DNA of 64,000 nt from Exiguobacterium mexicanum (GTDB lineage Bacteria; Bacillota; Bacilli; Exiguobacteriales; Exiguobacteriaceae): assembly GCF_005960665.1 (NCBI RefSeq), contig NZ_CP040676.1, positions 1,684,501 through 1,748,500 of the forward strand. Reading direction: 5' to 3'. This document shows, piece after piece, positions 45,929 to 54,494 of this stretch. Position numbers and translations under genes: made by a program. The notes beneath the pieces were generated by a model. It had not been told where the DNA came from. It did no database searches and saw nothing but the letters and a program-made list of their open reading frames with translations. The first letter of the stretch is position 1; every line of letters starts with the position of its first letter.

Positions 45929-45950
45929 AGCGGACACCGTCGTGTCCGCT
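45929..45950 (-). terminator. terminator after the M20 deacetylase gene
   Basis: AGCGGACAC/GTGTCCGCT followed by TTTTTTG on the minus strand. Confidence 0.88.
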
Positions 45951-45954
45951 CCCT

Positions 45955-47076
45955 TCATTTAATGATCGCTGTTCGAAAGAAATGATCGAACAGCTCGATG
46001 GCGACATCGATCGCCCGCTCGTCCGGATTGAGCGTTGATTGATGGAGCCCTGAACCCATATCGTTCACGCCGAGCCAGACCATGAAGCCCGGTACTTGCT
46101 TCAACATGTAACCAAAATCTTCGCCGGTCATGGCGGGGACACACGTCTTGTACGAATACCCGACTTCTTCGACTACTTCTTCAAACTGGAACAAATAACG
46201 TTCGTCATTGACGACCTCGTGATAGCGATTGCCGAACTCAAGGTCGATTTGAACGTTATACGTCATCTCCACTCCGGCGATGATTTGACGGATACGCCCT
46301 TCGAGCACGACCATCTCCTTATCCGACAGCGCACGGATCGTCCCGTCGAGTTTCGCCGTATCGGCGATGATGTTCTCTTTCGTGCCGGCCGCGACCTTAC
46401 CGATCGAGATGACAGCACTTCCCATCGGATCGATGTTCCGTGAGATGACCGTTTGAAGTTGCATGATTAAGGCAGCTTGGACGATCACGGCGTCAATCCC
46501 GGCATGCGGGAAGGCCCCGTGCCCGCCTTTTCCGTGAATCGTCAGATGCAGTTCACGCGCACTCGCGAACAAGACACCCGGGCGCGAGGCGATCGTACCG
46601 ACCGGATATTCCGGAGCCACATGAAGGCCGAACATTGCATCGGGACGGAAATGATAGAACAGTTCCGACACGGCCATCGGCTCGGCACCACCCGGACCTT
46701 CCTCTGCCGGTTGGAAAAAAATGACGAGGTCGTGGTCGAGCGGCTTCTCGACGGCACGTTTGATCAACCCAAGGGCAATCGCCATGTGAACGTCGTGGCC
46801 ACAGGCGTGCATCATCCCTTCATGGACCGAGGCGAACTCAAGTCCTGTCTCTTCTGTGATCGGCAAGCCGTCCATATCGGCTCGGTACCCAATCGTCTTC
46901 TCACCGACAAGACCATCGACACGGACGAACAGACCGGTGCGCCAGTGTGAGATATGCACCCGTGGCGAGTTCAGGGACCGGATCAACTCCTCAAGCGTCG
47001 CCTGTGTCTTGAACTCTTCATAACCTCGTTCTGGAATCAAATGTAACTGCCGTCTTGCTTCAATTGCCCAACTCAT
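45955..47076 (-). CDS. M20 amidohydrolase, likely N-acetyldiaminopimelate deacetylase
   Basis: 373 residues, di-metal M20D peptidase fold. Metal ligands: Cys/His in HACGHDVHMAIALG (near 92), Glu pair in QPAEEGPGGAE (near 128), His in GLHVAPEYPVG. The similarity is to B. subtilis YkuR, which removes acetate from N-acetyl-diaminopimelate in lysine and peptidoglycan synthesis. The acetyltransferase partner dapH, adjacent in B. subtilis, is not here. It overlaps ccpC by four bases (ATGA), so they form one transcript. Confidence 0.82.
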   Translation of the reverse strand: MSWAIEARRQLHLIPERGYEEFKTQATLEELIRSLNSPRVHISHWRTGLFVRVDGLVGEKTIGYRADMDGLPITEETGLEFASVHEGMMHACGHDVHMAIALGLIKRAVEKPLDHDLVIFFQPAEEGPGGAEPMAVSELFYHFRPDAMFGLHVAPEYPVGTIASRPGVLFASARELHLTIHGKGGHGAFPHAGIDAVIVQAALIMQLQTVISRNIDPMGSAVISIGKVAAGTKENIIADTAKLDGTIRALSDKEMVVLEGRIRQIIAGVEMTYNVQIDLEFGNRYHEVVNDERYLFQFEEVVEEVGYSYKTCVPAMTGEDFGYMLKQVPGFMVWLGVNDMGSGLHQSTLNPDERAIDVAIELFDHFFRTAIIK

Positions 47077-47951
47077 TCCACACTCTCCTTTGTCACTTCA
47101 TCCACGATTTCCCAAAATGCCTTCACTTGCGCCAACTCGAGCATCGATTCGGTCGACAACATCCACGTATCTCGGACGAGCGGTGTCCCGTTCGACGAGG
47201 TGAGCGGAATCTTATTGATCGCCTCGACATCGCGGATCGTCGACTCCGGCAAAATCGCGAAGCCGATTCCATGGAGCGCCATCTGTTTGCACGTCTCAAT
47301 CTGATCAACGACGAGCGTTGTCAGCGGCGGGCTCGAGAATCGTTCCTGCCACCATTCGAGAATCTCTTGATAATACGTCGAGTCGCTCTTGAATTGAATG
47401 AATGAGCGCTCGTTGTTTTTTAATTGTTTCAAATCGGTCATCCGCATATCGACCAAGTGGAGCGAATCTGAGAACAGTTTCATCTTCTCGCCGCGCCAGT
47501 CAGGGTTCCCCCGGATGATACCGATATGAAAATTTTCTTCTAGCATATAGCGCATCATCTCGCTTGACCAGCCCGTCACGAGTTTGACCCGGACCGACGG
47601 ATACCGCTCCATGAATCGTTTCAAGACGCGGGGCAGCCAATACTGTCCCATGATGGACGCGACGGCGATTTTTAATGTACCGTACACCTCACCTTGTTGC
47701 GCCGTCAACTCCCCACGCAGCTCCTGTTCTTCGCTGTACATCTTCTTTGCGAAGTCGATGATTTTTTCTCCGTCTGGTGTGAGCGCGAGCCCGCGCGTCG
47801 AACGGACGAATATCTTTTTACCCCATTGGTGCTCGATCGTGACGAGACGTTGACTGAGCGCGGGCTGGGAGACGAATAACCGCTCCGCTGCTTTGCGCAT
47901 GTTCAACTCCTCGGCGAGGACGATCAACACTTCCACTTCTGATACTTGCAT
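47073..47951 (-). CDS. ccpC: LysR-type regulator CcpC
   Basis: 292 residues. N-terminal winged helix (ELNMRKAAERLFVSQPALSQRLVTIE) and periplasmic-binding-like effector domain; the segments SIMGQYWLPRVL, TGWSSEMMRYMLE and VDQIETCKQMALHGIG match B. subtilis CcpC closely as remembered. CcpC represses citrate synthase and aconitase genes and senses citrate. None of those targets is in the window. B. subtilis ccpC is also near ykuR. Confidence 0.85.
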   Translation of the reverse strand: MQVSEVEVLIVLAEELNMRKAAERLFVSQPALSQRLVTIEHQWGKKIFVRSTRGLALTPDGEKIIDFAKKMYSEEQELRGELTAQQGEVYGTLKIAVASIMGQYWLPRVLKRFMERYPSVRVKLVTGWSSEMMRYMLEENFHIGIIRGNPDWRGEKMKLFSDSLHLVDMRMTDLKQLKNNERSFIQFKSDSTYYQEILEWWQERFSSPPLTTLVVDQIETCKQMALHGIGFAILPESTIRDVEAINKIPLTSSNGTPLVRDTWMLSTESMLELAQVKAFWEIVDEVTKESVE

Positions 47952-48061
47952 GACGTCACCTGTTTCTCTATCGTTTCAAAGATTGTATACTGGATACGTT
48001 ATTGCTTCACTGTATCATATCATGTTTGTCGATTAGTTTTGAATCGTCAGGAGGAAATCAG

Positions 48062-48451
48062 ATGCAACGTCATCATTTTGCCTTTATTGTCGCCACCATC
48101 GCGACGCTCGGCAGTCTTTATTTCTCGGAAATCATGCTGTACGTGCCATGCAAGTTATGCTGGTTCCAACGCATATTTATGTATCCGCTCGCCATCTATT
48201 ATTTGACGGTTATGGTCTCAAACCGTGCTGTGAACAAATTGTTCGTCGGTCTCATGGCCGGGGCGGGTTGGGCGATTGCCCTCTATCACGTCGTTCTCGA
48301 ACGCATCCCGAACGGCGACGCGTTCTGCAGTAACGACTGTTTGATTCGTTGGGTGAACTATTTCGGGTTCATCACGATCCCGCTGCTCAGCTTGATCGCG
48401 TTCACGCTCATCTTGCTCATCCAATTCATGCCGACACGCTCGAAGCGCTAA
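48062..48451 (+). CDS. bdbC: DsbB-family disulfide oxidoreductase BdbC
   Basis: 129 residues, four membrane helices. Redox cysteine pairs CKLC (near residue 28) and CSNDC (near 90) fit DsbB/BdbC, which takes electrons from a BdbD thiol oxidase to quinone. The partner BdbD is not adjacent. The ATG at 48062 has AGGAGG six bases upstream; the longer frame from 48002 has none. Confidence 0.9.
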   Translation: MQRHHFAFIVATIATLGSLYFSEIMLYVPCKLCWFQRIFMYPLAIYYLTVMVSNRAVNKLFVGLMAGAGWAIALYHVVLERIPNGDAFCSNDCLIRWVNYFGFITIPLLSLIAFTLILLIQFMPTRSKR

Positions 48452-48459
48452 TACGTGAT

Positions 48460-48497
48460 ACACAAAAGAACCGGTCTAAGGATCGGTTCTTTTGTGT
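48460..48497 (+). terminator. bdbC terminator
   Basis: 14-bp stem ACACAAAAGAACCG with its complement, T-rich right arm. Confidence 0.75.
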
Positions 48498-48511
48498 GAT
48501 TAAATCGCGCG

Positions 48512-48696
48512 TCCTTTTCGGCGCCCATGCTTTCCGCGGGCAATCACGGTGCCCCATCGCGACGGTCTGACTGTCCAGTGCCAAGGCCGGCATCCGAACT
48601 CCTAGGGGAGAGCGATGCAAGGATGACCCCGTAAAGCGCGATTCGCGCTGCGGAGGCATCCGCATCGCCCCAGGAACGGAGGGTGCCGGCAAAGGC
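48512..48696. other. GC-rich structured intergenic element
   Basis: Fills most of a 303-bp stretch without a gene, between the terminators of bdbC and nadE. Outer arms CCTTT-CGGCGCCC (48513-48526) and GGGTGCCG-AAAGG (48681-48695) pair. Inside, 48601-48631 pairs nearly continuously with 48651-48674 (GCGATGC, GGATG and CCCCG blocks) around a capping hairpin AGCGCG-ATT-CGCGCT (48635-48649). A smaller hairpin GACGG-CTGTC lies at 48561-48575. No open frame has a ribosome site. It may be a repeated palindromic element of the genome or a structured RNA. Confidence 0.6.
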
Positions 48697-48724
48697 AATA
48701 CAGAACTTGGCTCATCATACAAAA

Positions 48725-48750
48725 AGAACCAACCCGTGGGCTGGTCCTCT
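48725..48750 (-). terminator. nadE terminator
   Basis: AGGACCAGCC with GGTTGGTTCT (two G-T pairs), then TTTTTG on the minus strand. Confidence 0.75.
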
Positions 48751-48754
48751 ATGG

Positions 48755-49570
48755 TCACTGCCACCACTCGTCGTAGAGCGAGGCTGGCATATGATGCTTA
48801 TGGCGCGACCGCTTGAAGATCGTCTCGATCCGCTCGGCGATGGCCGGGTCGATCTCTTTGCCTTCTAAGTAGTCATCGAGCTGATCATACGTCATCCCGA
48901 GAGCGACCTCGTCCGGGAGTCCCGGCTTGTCATCTTCTAAGTCAGCCGTCGGCACTTTATAGATTAAACTCTCATGCGCTCCAAGTTCATGGAGTAATGC
49001 CTTGCCTTGGCGTTTGTTGAGTCCGGTGAGCGGCGTCAAGTCGGCAGCCCCATCGCCGTGCTTCGTGTAAAAGCCCGTCACATATTCAGCCGCATGGTCC
49101 GTACCGACGACGAGCGCGCCGAACGTGGCGGCGATGTCATATTGAACTTTCATCCGCTCGCGTGCTTTCGTATTCCCTTTATGGAAGTCACCGAGTTCAA
49201 GACCGGTCGCTTGTGCGAACGCTTCAGCCGAGGCGTCGACGGCCGGCTTCACGTTGACCGTGAACGTCTTGTCCGGACGGATGAATTCGAGGGCGCGCTT
49301 CGCATCCGCTTCGTCATGTTGTTCCCCATACGGAAGACGGACGGCGTAGAACGTGTACTCCGCGCCCGTTTCTTGACGCAACTCTTCCATCGCCTGCTGA
49401 CAGAGTTTACCGGCGAGCGTCGAGTCCTGTCCACCCGAGATGCCAAGGACGAGCCCTTTCGCCCCGGCCCGTTTAACATAAGCCTTTAAAAAATCGGTCC
49501 GAAGACGAATTTCTTCGGCCGGGTTAATCGATGGTTTGACATGTGTCGATTCGATAATATGTTGCTGCAT
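48755..49570 (-). CDS. nadE: ammonia-dependent NAD synthetase
   Basis: About 271 residues, the size of Bacillus NadE. The P-loop-like ATP pyrophosphatase motif [17 protein letters not shown] is near residue 45, and the NAD(+) synthetase region [25 protein letters not shown] is split around residue 165-190. It converts deamido-NAD to NAD with ammonia. The ATG at 49570 has GGAGG nine bases upstream; the TTG at 49576 is too close. Confidence 0.95.
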   Translation of the reverse strand: MQQHIIESTHVKPSINPAEEIRLRTDFLKAYVKRAGAKGLVLGISGGQDSTLAGKLCQQAMEELRQETGAEYTFYAVRLPYGEQHDEADAKRALEFIRPDKTFTVNVKPAVDASAEAFAQATGLELGDFHKGNTKARERMKVQYDIAATFGALVVGTDHAAEYVTGFYTKHGDGAADLTPLTGLNKRQGKALLHELGAHESLIYKVPTADLEDDKPGLPDEVALGMTYDQLDDYLEGKEIDPAIAERIETIFKRSRHKHHMPASLYDEWWQ

Positions 49571-49606
49571 ACTCAACTTCCTCCCTAACTGATATCGGTT
49601 TGCCTA

Positions 49607-49635
49607 ATTGTCTGACAATCTGGCGGTGTCGTCAA
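49607..49635 (-). promoter_or_regulatory. nadE promoter with operator-like palindrome
   Basis: TTGACG (49630-49635), 17-bp spacer, GACAAT (49607-49612). The perfect palindrome ATTGTC-T-GACAAT (49607-49619) covers the -10 and the adjoining spacer. Confidence 0.55.
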
Positions 49636-49656
49636 CTTGTTTCATTCCCGAAAAAA

Positions 49657-49684
49657 AACGACGGAAACCTCAGTTTCCGTCGTT
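49657..49684 (-). terminator. terminator after the BsuPI lipoprotein gene
   Basis: AACGACGGAAAC/GTTTCCGTCGTT perfect stem, followed by TTTTTT on the minus strand. Confidence 0.9.
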
Positions 49685-49687
49685 CGC

Positions 49688-50497
49688 TTATTGGATGCGG
49701 AACGAGGCTACGTCTCCGCCAATCGGTGTCATCTCCAAGAACAGCGTTTTCCCGGCCGGAGGTTCTTCGTCCAATAGAGCGCCGAACGTAAAGCCGCCGC
49801 TCGTCACTTCTGCCGCGCCTTGAGCATATAGGTTATGACCGTCCGACACACTCCACTCAAACTCTTCGACGTCCGTGTAGCCAGACACGTCGATCGCGTT
49901 ACCGTTCAGTTTGATGGCGACATCGCGGAACGCACCGTTCGTTTGGGCCGGCTGATCACTCGGCTCTTCCGTCGGCTCTTCCGCCGGTTCTTCGCTCGTT
50001 CCCTCTTCTGCCGGTGGCTCCGCCGCTTCGACCGTCAATGTCTGTTGATCCGTGACCGCCATTTCAGGTGCACCGTCGACTTGGGCCAGTCCGACGAAAT
50101 CGACTGTATAGTCCCCGGCTTCGAGCGTGAGCGGGAACACTTCATCGAACACTTTCTTCTCGCCTGGTTCCCACGTCTCTTCGATAATCGATTCCGTGAA
50201 CATATATTCACTGCCGTAATCGAAGACGGTCGTATCACCGTTCATCACCGTCATCTGAAAGCGTTGCGACGAATTGAACGTCACGTTGACGGGCTCCTCG
50301 TTCGGATTCGTCATCGACACCGTCGTCGACAGTTGTTTCGATTCGGCATCGTAGCTCACGTCCGTATCGAGCGTCAATAAAGCAGGCGGTGTCGACGCGG
50401 TGTCGTCCACATCGCTCGGGTTCGCTTCTTCTTTGCTGCACGCCGCCACAACCAATATCATCGCCGTGACGATGGCCAATAACCAAGTCTTCTTCAC
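49688..50497 (-). CDS. lipoprotein with BsuPI-like proteinase-inhibitor domain
   Basis: About 269 residues: signal peptide with lipobox VVAAC, a BsuPI-type beta domain (residues 40-155; NPNEEPVNVTFNSSQRFQ, TWEPGEKKVF, LTLEAGDYTVDF), a Glu/Pro-rich low-complexity linker (AEEGTSEEPAEEPTEEPS) and a C-terminal domain of unknown type. BsuPI was described as an inhibitor of the intracellular serine protease; here the lipoprotein anchor puts the domain outside. The GTG at 50497 has AGGAG ten bases upstream; the GTG at 50506 is too close to the ribosome site. Confidence 0.8.
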   Translation of the reverse strand: MKKTWLLAIVTAMILVVAACSKEEANPSDVDDTASTPPALLTLDTDVSYDAESKQLSTTVSMTNPNEEPVNVTFNSSQRFQMTVMNGDTTVFDYGSEYMFTESIIEETWEPGEKKVFDEVFPLTLEAGDYTVDFVGLAQVDGAPEMAVTDQQTLTVEAAEPPAEEGTSEEPAEEPTEEPSDQPAQTNGAFRDVAIKLNGNAIDVSGYTDVEEFEWSVSDGHNLYAQGAAEVTSGGFTFGALLDEEPPAGKTLFLEMTPIGGDVASFRIQ

Positions 50498-50525
50498 GTA
50501 TCCCACTCTCCTCTGAAAAATAAAA

Positions 50526-50566
50526 AAACGTCTATAGCACTAGTGTAAACGTTCGTGCAGACGTTT
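50526..50566 (-). terminator. terminator after the small gene at 50598
   Basis: AAACGTCT/AGACGTTT outer stem with an inner GCAC/GTGC pairing, followed by TTTTA on the minus strand. Confidence 0.6.
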
Positions 50567-50597
50567 GTAATGGGTTTACGTATATTATTCACCTTTA

Positions 50598-50792
50598 TTA
50601 TGAAACTTGGACGTTTTCCACGTACTGTTGCCAACCAGTCATGAACAACGCGTCGGCGACGTCGATGTCGGAACGAACTTGTGCAGAGATCGAGAACGTC
50701 TCACTGTGAATCGACTCAAAGATGACCGTGATCATACCATCGACGACTTCCTTATAGGCTACGAGTTCTGGGGTTTCTGCAAAAAGCATCAT
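50598..50792 (-). CDS. small hypothetical protein
   Basis: 64 residues from the ATG at 50792, which has AAAGGAG eight bases upstream; a second ATG follows directly. Soluble with beta/alpha character, ending WQQYVENVQVS. It carries its own terminator. Not recognised. Confidence 0.6.
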   Translation of the reverse strand: MMLFAETPELVAYKEVVDGMITVIFESIHSETFSISAQVRSDIDVADALFMTGWQQYVENVQVS

Positions 50793-50955
50793 GAGTATGG
50801 CTCCTTTGTTGGTATAAGATATGTTTAGTGTATCAACGATTCGCAAGGAAAAACGTCCCATCGTTCGACAGGCCAAAAGACCCGTTTACCCAACTGTCGA
50901 ATAACTGGTATCGATTGTTAGTCATTTGGATGAATTATCAAATTGAATACGAGAA

Positions 50956-50990
50956 AAGAGAGACGAATCGCATGAGGATTCGTCTCTCTT
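50956..50990 (-). terminator. terminator after the CvfC-like gene
   Basis: AAGAGAGACGAATC/GATTCGTCTCTCTT perfect 14-bp stem followed by TTCTC on the minus strand. Confidence 0.8.
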
Positions 50991-51035
50991 CCCTGTAACT
51001 GTAAAAAAATTAAATATTTGTTTGTCGAATGATTG

Positions 51036-52127
51036 TTACTTCGTTCGATTCGAAATTTGTTGCCACACCGTCCCAAGCGCTGTCTCTCCACTCGTGATTC
51101 GCTCCTTCGCGAGACGAGCTTGAAGGGAAACCTCGAACTCGCGGTCGTCCTCGGCAATTTTCAATGCCGGCACCGCTTGCTCATCTCCACAATCGAACAA
51201 GAACCGGGCGGCCCGCCAACGGACAAGCTTGCTCTTATCTTTGAGCGCCTCGATCATCGACGGCTGCGACTGCGGCAACGCCCAATCTGATACCGTATCG
51301 CCGGCCGTACGACGGACGATCGGTGACGAGTCCACGAGCGCCTGTTCGATATACGTGACGTACTCTTCGCGGTTCTCTTCGAACATGCCGATCATGACGA
51401 CCGCTTGTCGACGGATCGCCATCACTTTATCCTCGAGCGCACGGCGGAAGTACACCATGTTGTCCGGAACGATCTCGAGTTCGTCCAAGAACGCCAATCG
51501 CGCTTTCCAATCGTCTGATTGCAACTGGTTCGCATTCGCTTCATAGTCGGCTTCCCGACCGAACGCACGGGCGACGATGCGCGCGACCCGTTCTTCGGGA
51601 TAAGCCGCCTCGAGTTCTTCTTGCGCGACGACGCTCACGTCCTCGAGCTCTCCGTAACGCGGAGCTTGCTCGACCCAACGCCGGTCTTGAATGACGTTTT
51701 TCACTTGTGCTTGCACGTCGAGCGCCGCGTCGACGAACCTCTTCGACAGACCGACACGTTTTTCGGTGTCACCTTTGACGAGTTTTAACTGCATCGGGAC
51801 GTCGAGTACGAACTGGACCGATACGTGGACCGGTTCATAGTCCGCCGCCATCTGGTTCGCCTCGACTTCCGGGACGTCTTCCCCGAACGCGCGACGAATC
51901 TCGTTCATAACGTCGTGCCAATCATGTTTTGGATGGCGTTCGACGGCGAGGAAGTCGGAAACCGCATAGACCGACTTGACCCCTCGCAACCCGACGATGT
52001 CCTCGATAATCGGAGGCATGTCACGGCTCGCCTTGTCATATGTGACGCCTCGGCCAGTGAAAGCCGGCTCCACGATAATCTTCAAGTTATTTGGACTTGG
52101 AGTTGGTTCAATTGCTACTAGTTTCAT
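51036..52127 (-). CDS. conserved virulence factor C-like protein (Nfu_N plus HEAT repeats)
   Basis: 363 residues. The start LVAIEPTPSPNNLKIIVE matches the Nfu/NifU N-terminal domain family (without its metal-binding half); from about 190 on there are PBS-lyase-type HEAT repeats (MAIRRQAVVMIG, PIVRRTAGDTVSDW, SKLVRWRAARFLFDCG). This arrangement is that of S. aureus CvfC and B. subtilis YpgR. Function is unclear; iron-sulfur or protein-scaffold roles are inferred from the domain. The ATG at 52127 has GAGGTG six bases upstream; one at 52133 is also possible. Confidence 0.82.
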   Translation of the reverse strand: MKLVAIEPTPSPNNLKIIVEPAFTGRGVTYDKASRDMPPIIEDIVGLRGVKSVYAVSDFLAVERHPKHDWHDVMNEIRRAFGEDVPEVEANQMAADYEPVHVSVQFVLDVPMQLKLVKGDTEKRVGLSKRFVDAALDVQAQVKNVIQDRRWVEQAPRYGELEDVSVVAQEELEAAYPEERVARIVARAFGREADYEANANQLQSDDWKARLAFLDELEIVPDNMVYFRRALEDKVMAIRRQAVVMIGMFEENREEYVTYIEQALVDSSPIVRRTAGDTVSDWALPQSQPSMIEALKDKSKLVRWRAARFLFDCGDEQAVPALKIAEDDREFEVSLQARLAKERITSGETALGTVWQQISNRTK

Positions 52128-52169
52128 CCTCATCACCTCACCTTCAATCGTGACGAAAACGACAAAAAA

Positions 52170-52190
52170 ACGCAAGCGAGTCGCTTGCGT
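52170..52190 (-). terminator. terminator after the gene at 52199
   Basis: ACGCAAGCGA/TCGCTTGCGT stem followed by TTTTTT on the minus strand. Confidence 0.85.
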
Positions 52191-52198
52191 CGTGAACA

Positions 52199-52438
52199 TC
52201 AAAATAGGGCGATGAACTGTTGGAGCGAATAACGATCCCCTTCGACGATGAACGTATCGTCCCCGGCGACCGGCTCGAGGAAGAAACGTTTCTCTCCATC
52301 GGCCTTCACGTATCCGAAAATATGGCCCGTCTGATAGAATAATTCCACAATCGTGATCCGGCCGAACGTCATCCCGTCATTGATGACTGCCCGGTCCTCT
52401 AACTCGCCGCCATTGTACAGTTCAATATACGTTTCCAT
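52199..52438 (-). CDS. small hypothetical protein
   Basis: 79 residues from the ATG at 52438 (GGGAG eleven bases upstream). Mostly beta-strand pattern (YIELYNGGELEDRAVI, RITIVELFYQTGHIFGYVK) with no membrane segment. Own terminator. Not recognised. Confidence 0.6.
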   Translation of the reverse strand: METYIELYNGGELEDRAVINDGMTFGRITIVELFYQTGHIFGYVKADGEKRFFLEPVAGDDTFIVEGDRYSLQQFIALF

Positions 52439-52507
52439 TTTTGCTGTCGCTCCCTTTGTGTTTGTTTTCACAATTCATTTCTATCAAACAATCAGGGCGA
52501 CTTCAAG

Positions 52508-53068
52508 TTATTTTTTTGCTTGACGCTTCCAAAATTCAATCCAATTGTAATACTCCGATAATACTCGGTCGATTTGTTGCCGCGACTTTTCATCATGCAA
52601 TCCAGTATCATCAATCTTTTCTTTACAATGCGTGATAAAGATTTCATTTCCTGGTAAAACGTTAGCGCGATTTGTGGCAAATACTTGACGGAGATGAATT
52701 TGACATCGCGCCGTCCCGAGCATGCCCGGAGACGCCCCGGCAATCATGACCGGTTTCTCACGGAGCGGCGTGCCTGGTTCGAGCGACAGCCAATCGATTG
52801 CGTTCTTCAACACACCCGGGATGCTGTGGTTATATTCCGGGGTGACGACGAGCAGACCGTCCGCCTCACGCACAGCTCGTTTGAAGTCGCGCACGACTTC
52901 GGGTTCATCCGGATCGATCAAGTCGTCGTTATAGAGCGGCATCTCAATCGAAGCGATTTCGACATCGAAGCGGTCACGGCCGAGCTCGATAATCGAGTGG
53001 AGCAACGCCGTATTGAACGACGCTTTCCGAAGACTCCCTGACACGGCGACAAGTTTGAATTTAGACAT
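52508..53068 (-). CDS. NADPH-dependent FMN reductase / azoreductase-like
   Basis: 186 residues of the flavodoxin-like FMN_red family: phosphate-binding VSGSLRKASFNTAL at the N-terminus and the flavin-contacting TPEYNHSIPGVLKNAIDW. Members reduce quinones, azo dyes or chromate with NADPH. It overlaps the hydrolase gene by eight bases and is the last of a three-gene operon. Confidence 0.88.
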   Translation of the reverse strand: MSKFKLVAVSGSLRKASFNTALLHSIIELGRDRFDVEIASIEMPLYNDDLIDPDEPEVVRDFKRAVREADGLLVVTPEYNHSIPGVLKNAIDWLSLEPGTPLREKPVMIAGASPGMLGTARCQIHLRQVFATNRANVLPGNEIFITHCKEKIDDTGLHDEKSRQQIDRVLSEYYNWIEFWKRQAKK

Positions 53069-53777
53069 GTCGCACCTCCTTAAGCCAATCGTTGATGAGT
53101 CGCGCTTCTAATTCAGGCTCCTCCATCATCCCCATATGGCTGCTTGGGACGGTTTGTTTCGTGTGATGTTCTGCGCCTAAAAAAGCACGATCCGCGTCCA
53201 TGTTCGGATCCTTGTCTCCATAGAGGAATAGTCCGGGCAATCCCGTTTCACGCACGGTCTCCGTTTCGTCGGCCCGATCGCGGATCGCGAGCTGGGCAGA
53301 CATGACCCCTTCCTTCGACATCTCATACCCGATTTGTTTCGCGCGTTCAATCAAGCTAGTGTCGGAATCAGCCGCAAACACGCCGGGAATCATCGTATCG
53401 ATGAACGGATGGACCCCTTCTTCCATCACTCGTTCGATCGCTTGATTGCGTTTGGCTTTTGCTTCTTCCGGGTCAGCCGCTGCCGTCGAGTGGATCAAAC
53501 CGAATCCCGACAACTCGGTCGGATAACGGCGGACGAGGTTTGTCGTGATGTAGCCGCCGAATGAATGGCCGAGCACGATCGGCCGGTCGAGTTCTCGGAG
53601 CCGCATCTCGGCGACCACCCAATCCGCGAACTGGTCCATCGTCTCAGGTCCTGCTTCGGTTCCAGCATGACCTGGCAGCGTCAGCGCATATACTTCCGCA
53701 TCAAGCAACGGGATAAGTTCCTCAAAGTAGTCAGGTGACCCACATAAACCGTGTAACAGCACAAGTTGTCTCATCAT
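53061..53777 (-). CDS. alpha/beta hydrolase
   Basis: 238 residues. Oxyanion-hole LLHGLCGSPDYF, nucleophile elbow LGHSFGGY (Ser near 94), acid in YGDKDPN and catalytic His in SSHMGMMEEP are present. Esterase or lipase-like; substrate unknown. Two adjacent ATGs follow GGGAGG. Four-base overlap with the preceding acetyltransferase gene. Confidence 0.85.
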   Translation of the reverse strand: MMRQLVLLHGLCGSPDYFEELIPLLDAEVYALTLPGHAGTEAGPETMDQFADWVVAEMRLRELDRPIVLGHSFGGYITTNLVRRYPTELSGFGLIHSTAAADPEEAKAKRNQAIERVMEEGVHPFIDTMIPGVFAADSDTSLIERAKQIGYEMSKEGVMSAQLAIRDRADETETVRETGLPGLFLYGDKDPNMDADRAFLGAEHHTKQTVPSSHMGMMEEPELEARLINDWLKEVRHV

Positions 53778-54343
53778 CTTTCCTCCCTCTCATTCCATTC
53801 CTCTTTCAAGAGACGATACATCGTCAAGTCCATGAAACGGCCATGACTATAGGCATAATCATGAAGTAGCCCCTCTTCCGTGAATCCAAGCTTCTGCACC
53901 AACCGGTTCGACCCTTCGTTTTCCGGGGCGACGAGCGCCGAGATGCGATGAAACTTGAACTCGTCGAACCCGTGCCGGATGACGGCCGATGCCGCCTCAT
54001 GCGCGACGCCGCGACGCCAGTGGTTTGGCGCAACCTCAAAGCCGATCTCGGCACGAAAGTATTGGGGCGTCCAGTTATGAAAGCCGATGGTCCCGACCAG
54101 TTCGTTCGTCTCACGGTCGCAGATCGCCCAGCGGATCGCTTTGCCTTGTTGAAACTGGTCTTTGAAATAAGCGATAACGTTCTTCGCCTCATATACGGCC
54201 AATAAAGGGTCAGACCCGTAATAGCGCATCACTTCCTCGGTCGAGAGAATCACATAGAGCGCCCTCGCGTCACGGGGTTCGAGTTCTCTTAAAATGAACC
54301 GACTCGTTATGAGTTCAGGAAAACTTTTTTTCAACCCCCACAT
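53774..54343 (-). CDS. GNAT acetyltransferase, RimJ/RimL type
   Basis: 189 residues. The RimJ-like opening PELITSRFILRELEPRDARALY and the acetyl-CoA region VAPNHWRRGVAHEAASAVI are clear. Members acetylate protein N-termini or small amines. The ATG at 54343 has AAAGGCGG seven bases upstream. First gene of the 54343-52508 operon. Confidence 0.85.
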   Translation of the reverse strand: MWGLKKSFPELITSRFILRELEPRDARALYVILSTEEVMRYYGSDPLLAVYEAKNVIAYFKDQFQQGKAIRWAICDRETNELVGTIGFHNWTPQYFRAEIGFEVAPNHWRRGVAHEAASAVIRHGFDEFKFHRISALVAPENEGSNRLVQKLGFTEEGLLHDYAYSHGRFMDLTMYRLLKEEWNEREER

Positions 54344-54494
54344 ATGGAATCCGCCTTTCTGCTTCTTTTCCTCAATTATAACCATTTTCCCAAAAAAACC
54401 ATCATCTCAATCCTCCCGAACCGCTCAAACATGGCGCACTCGATAGGGATTTGCTAAAATCAAACTATAGTGACTTTGAACTGAGGGGATAAAC

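Noticed and set aside
48426-48767. 113-codon open frame over the structured element
   Set aside because: Crosses both flanking terminators and the folded region; no start signal.
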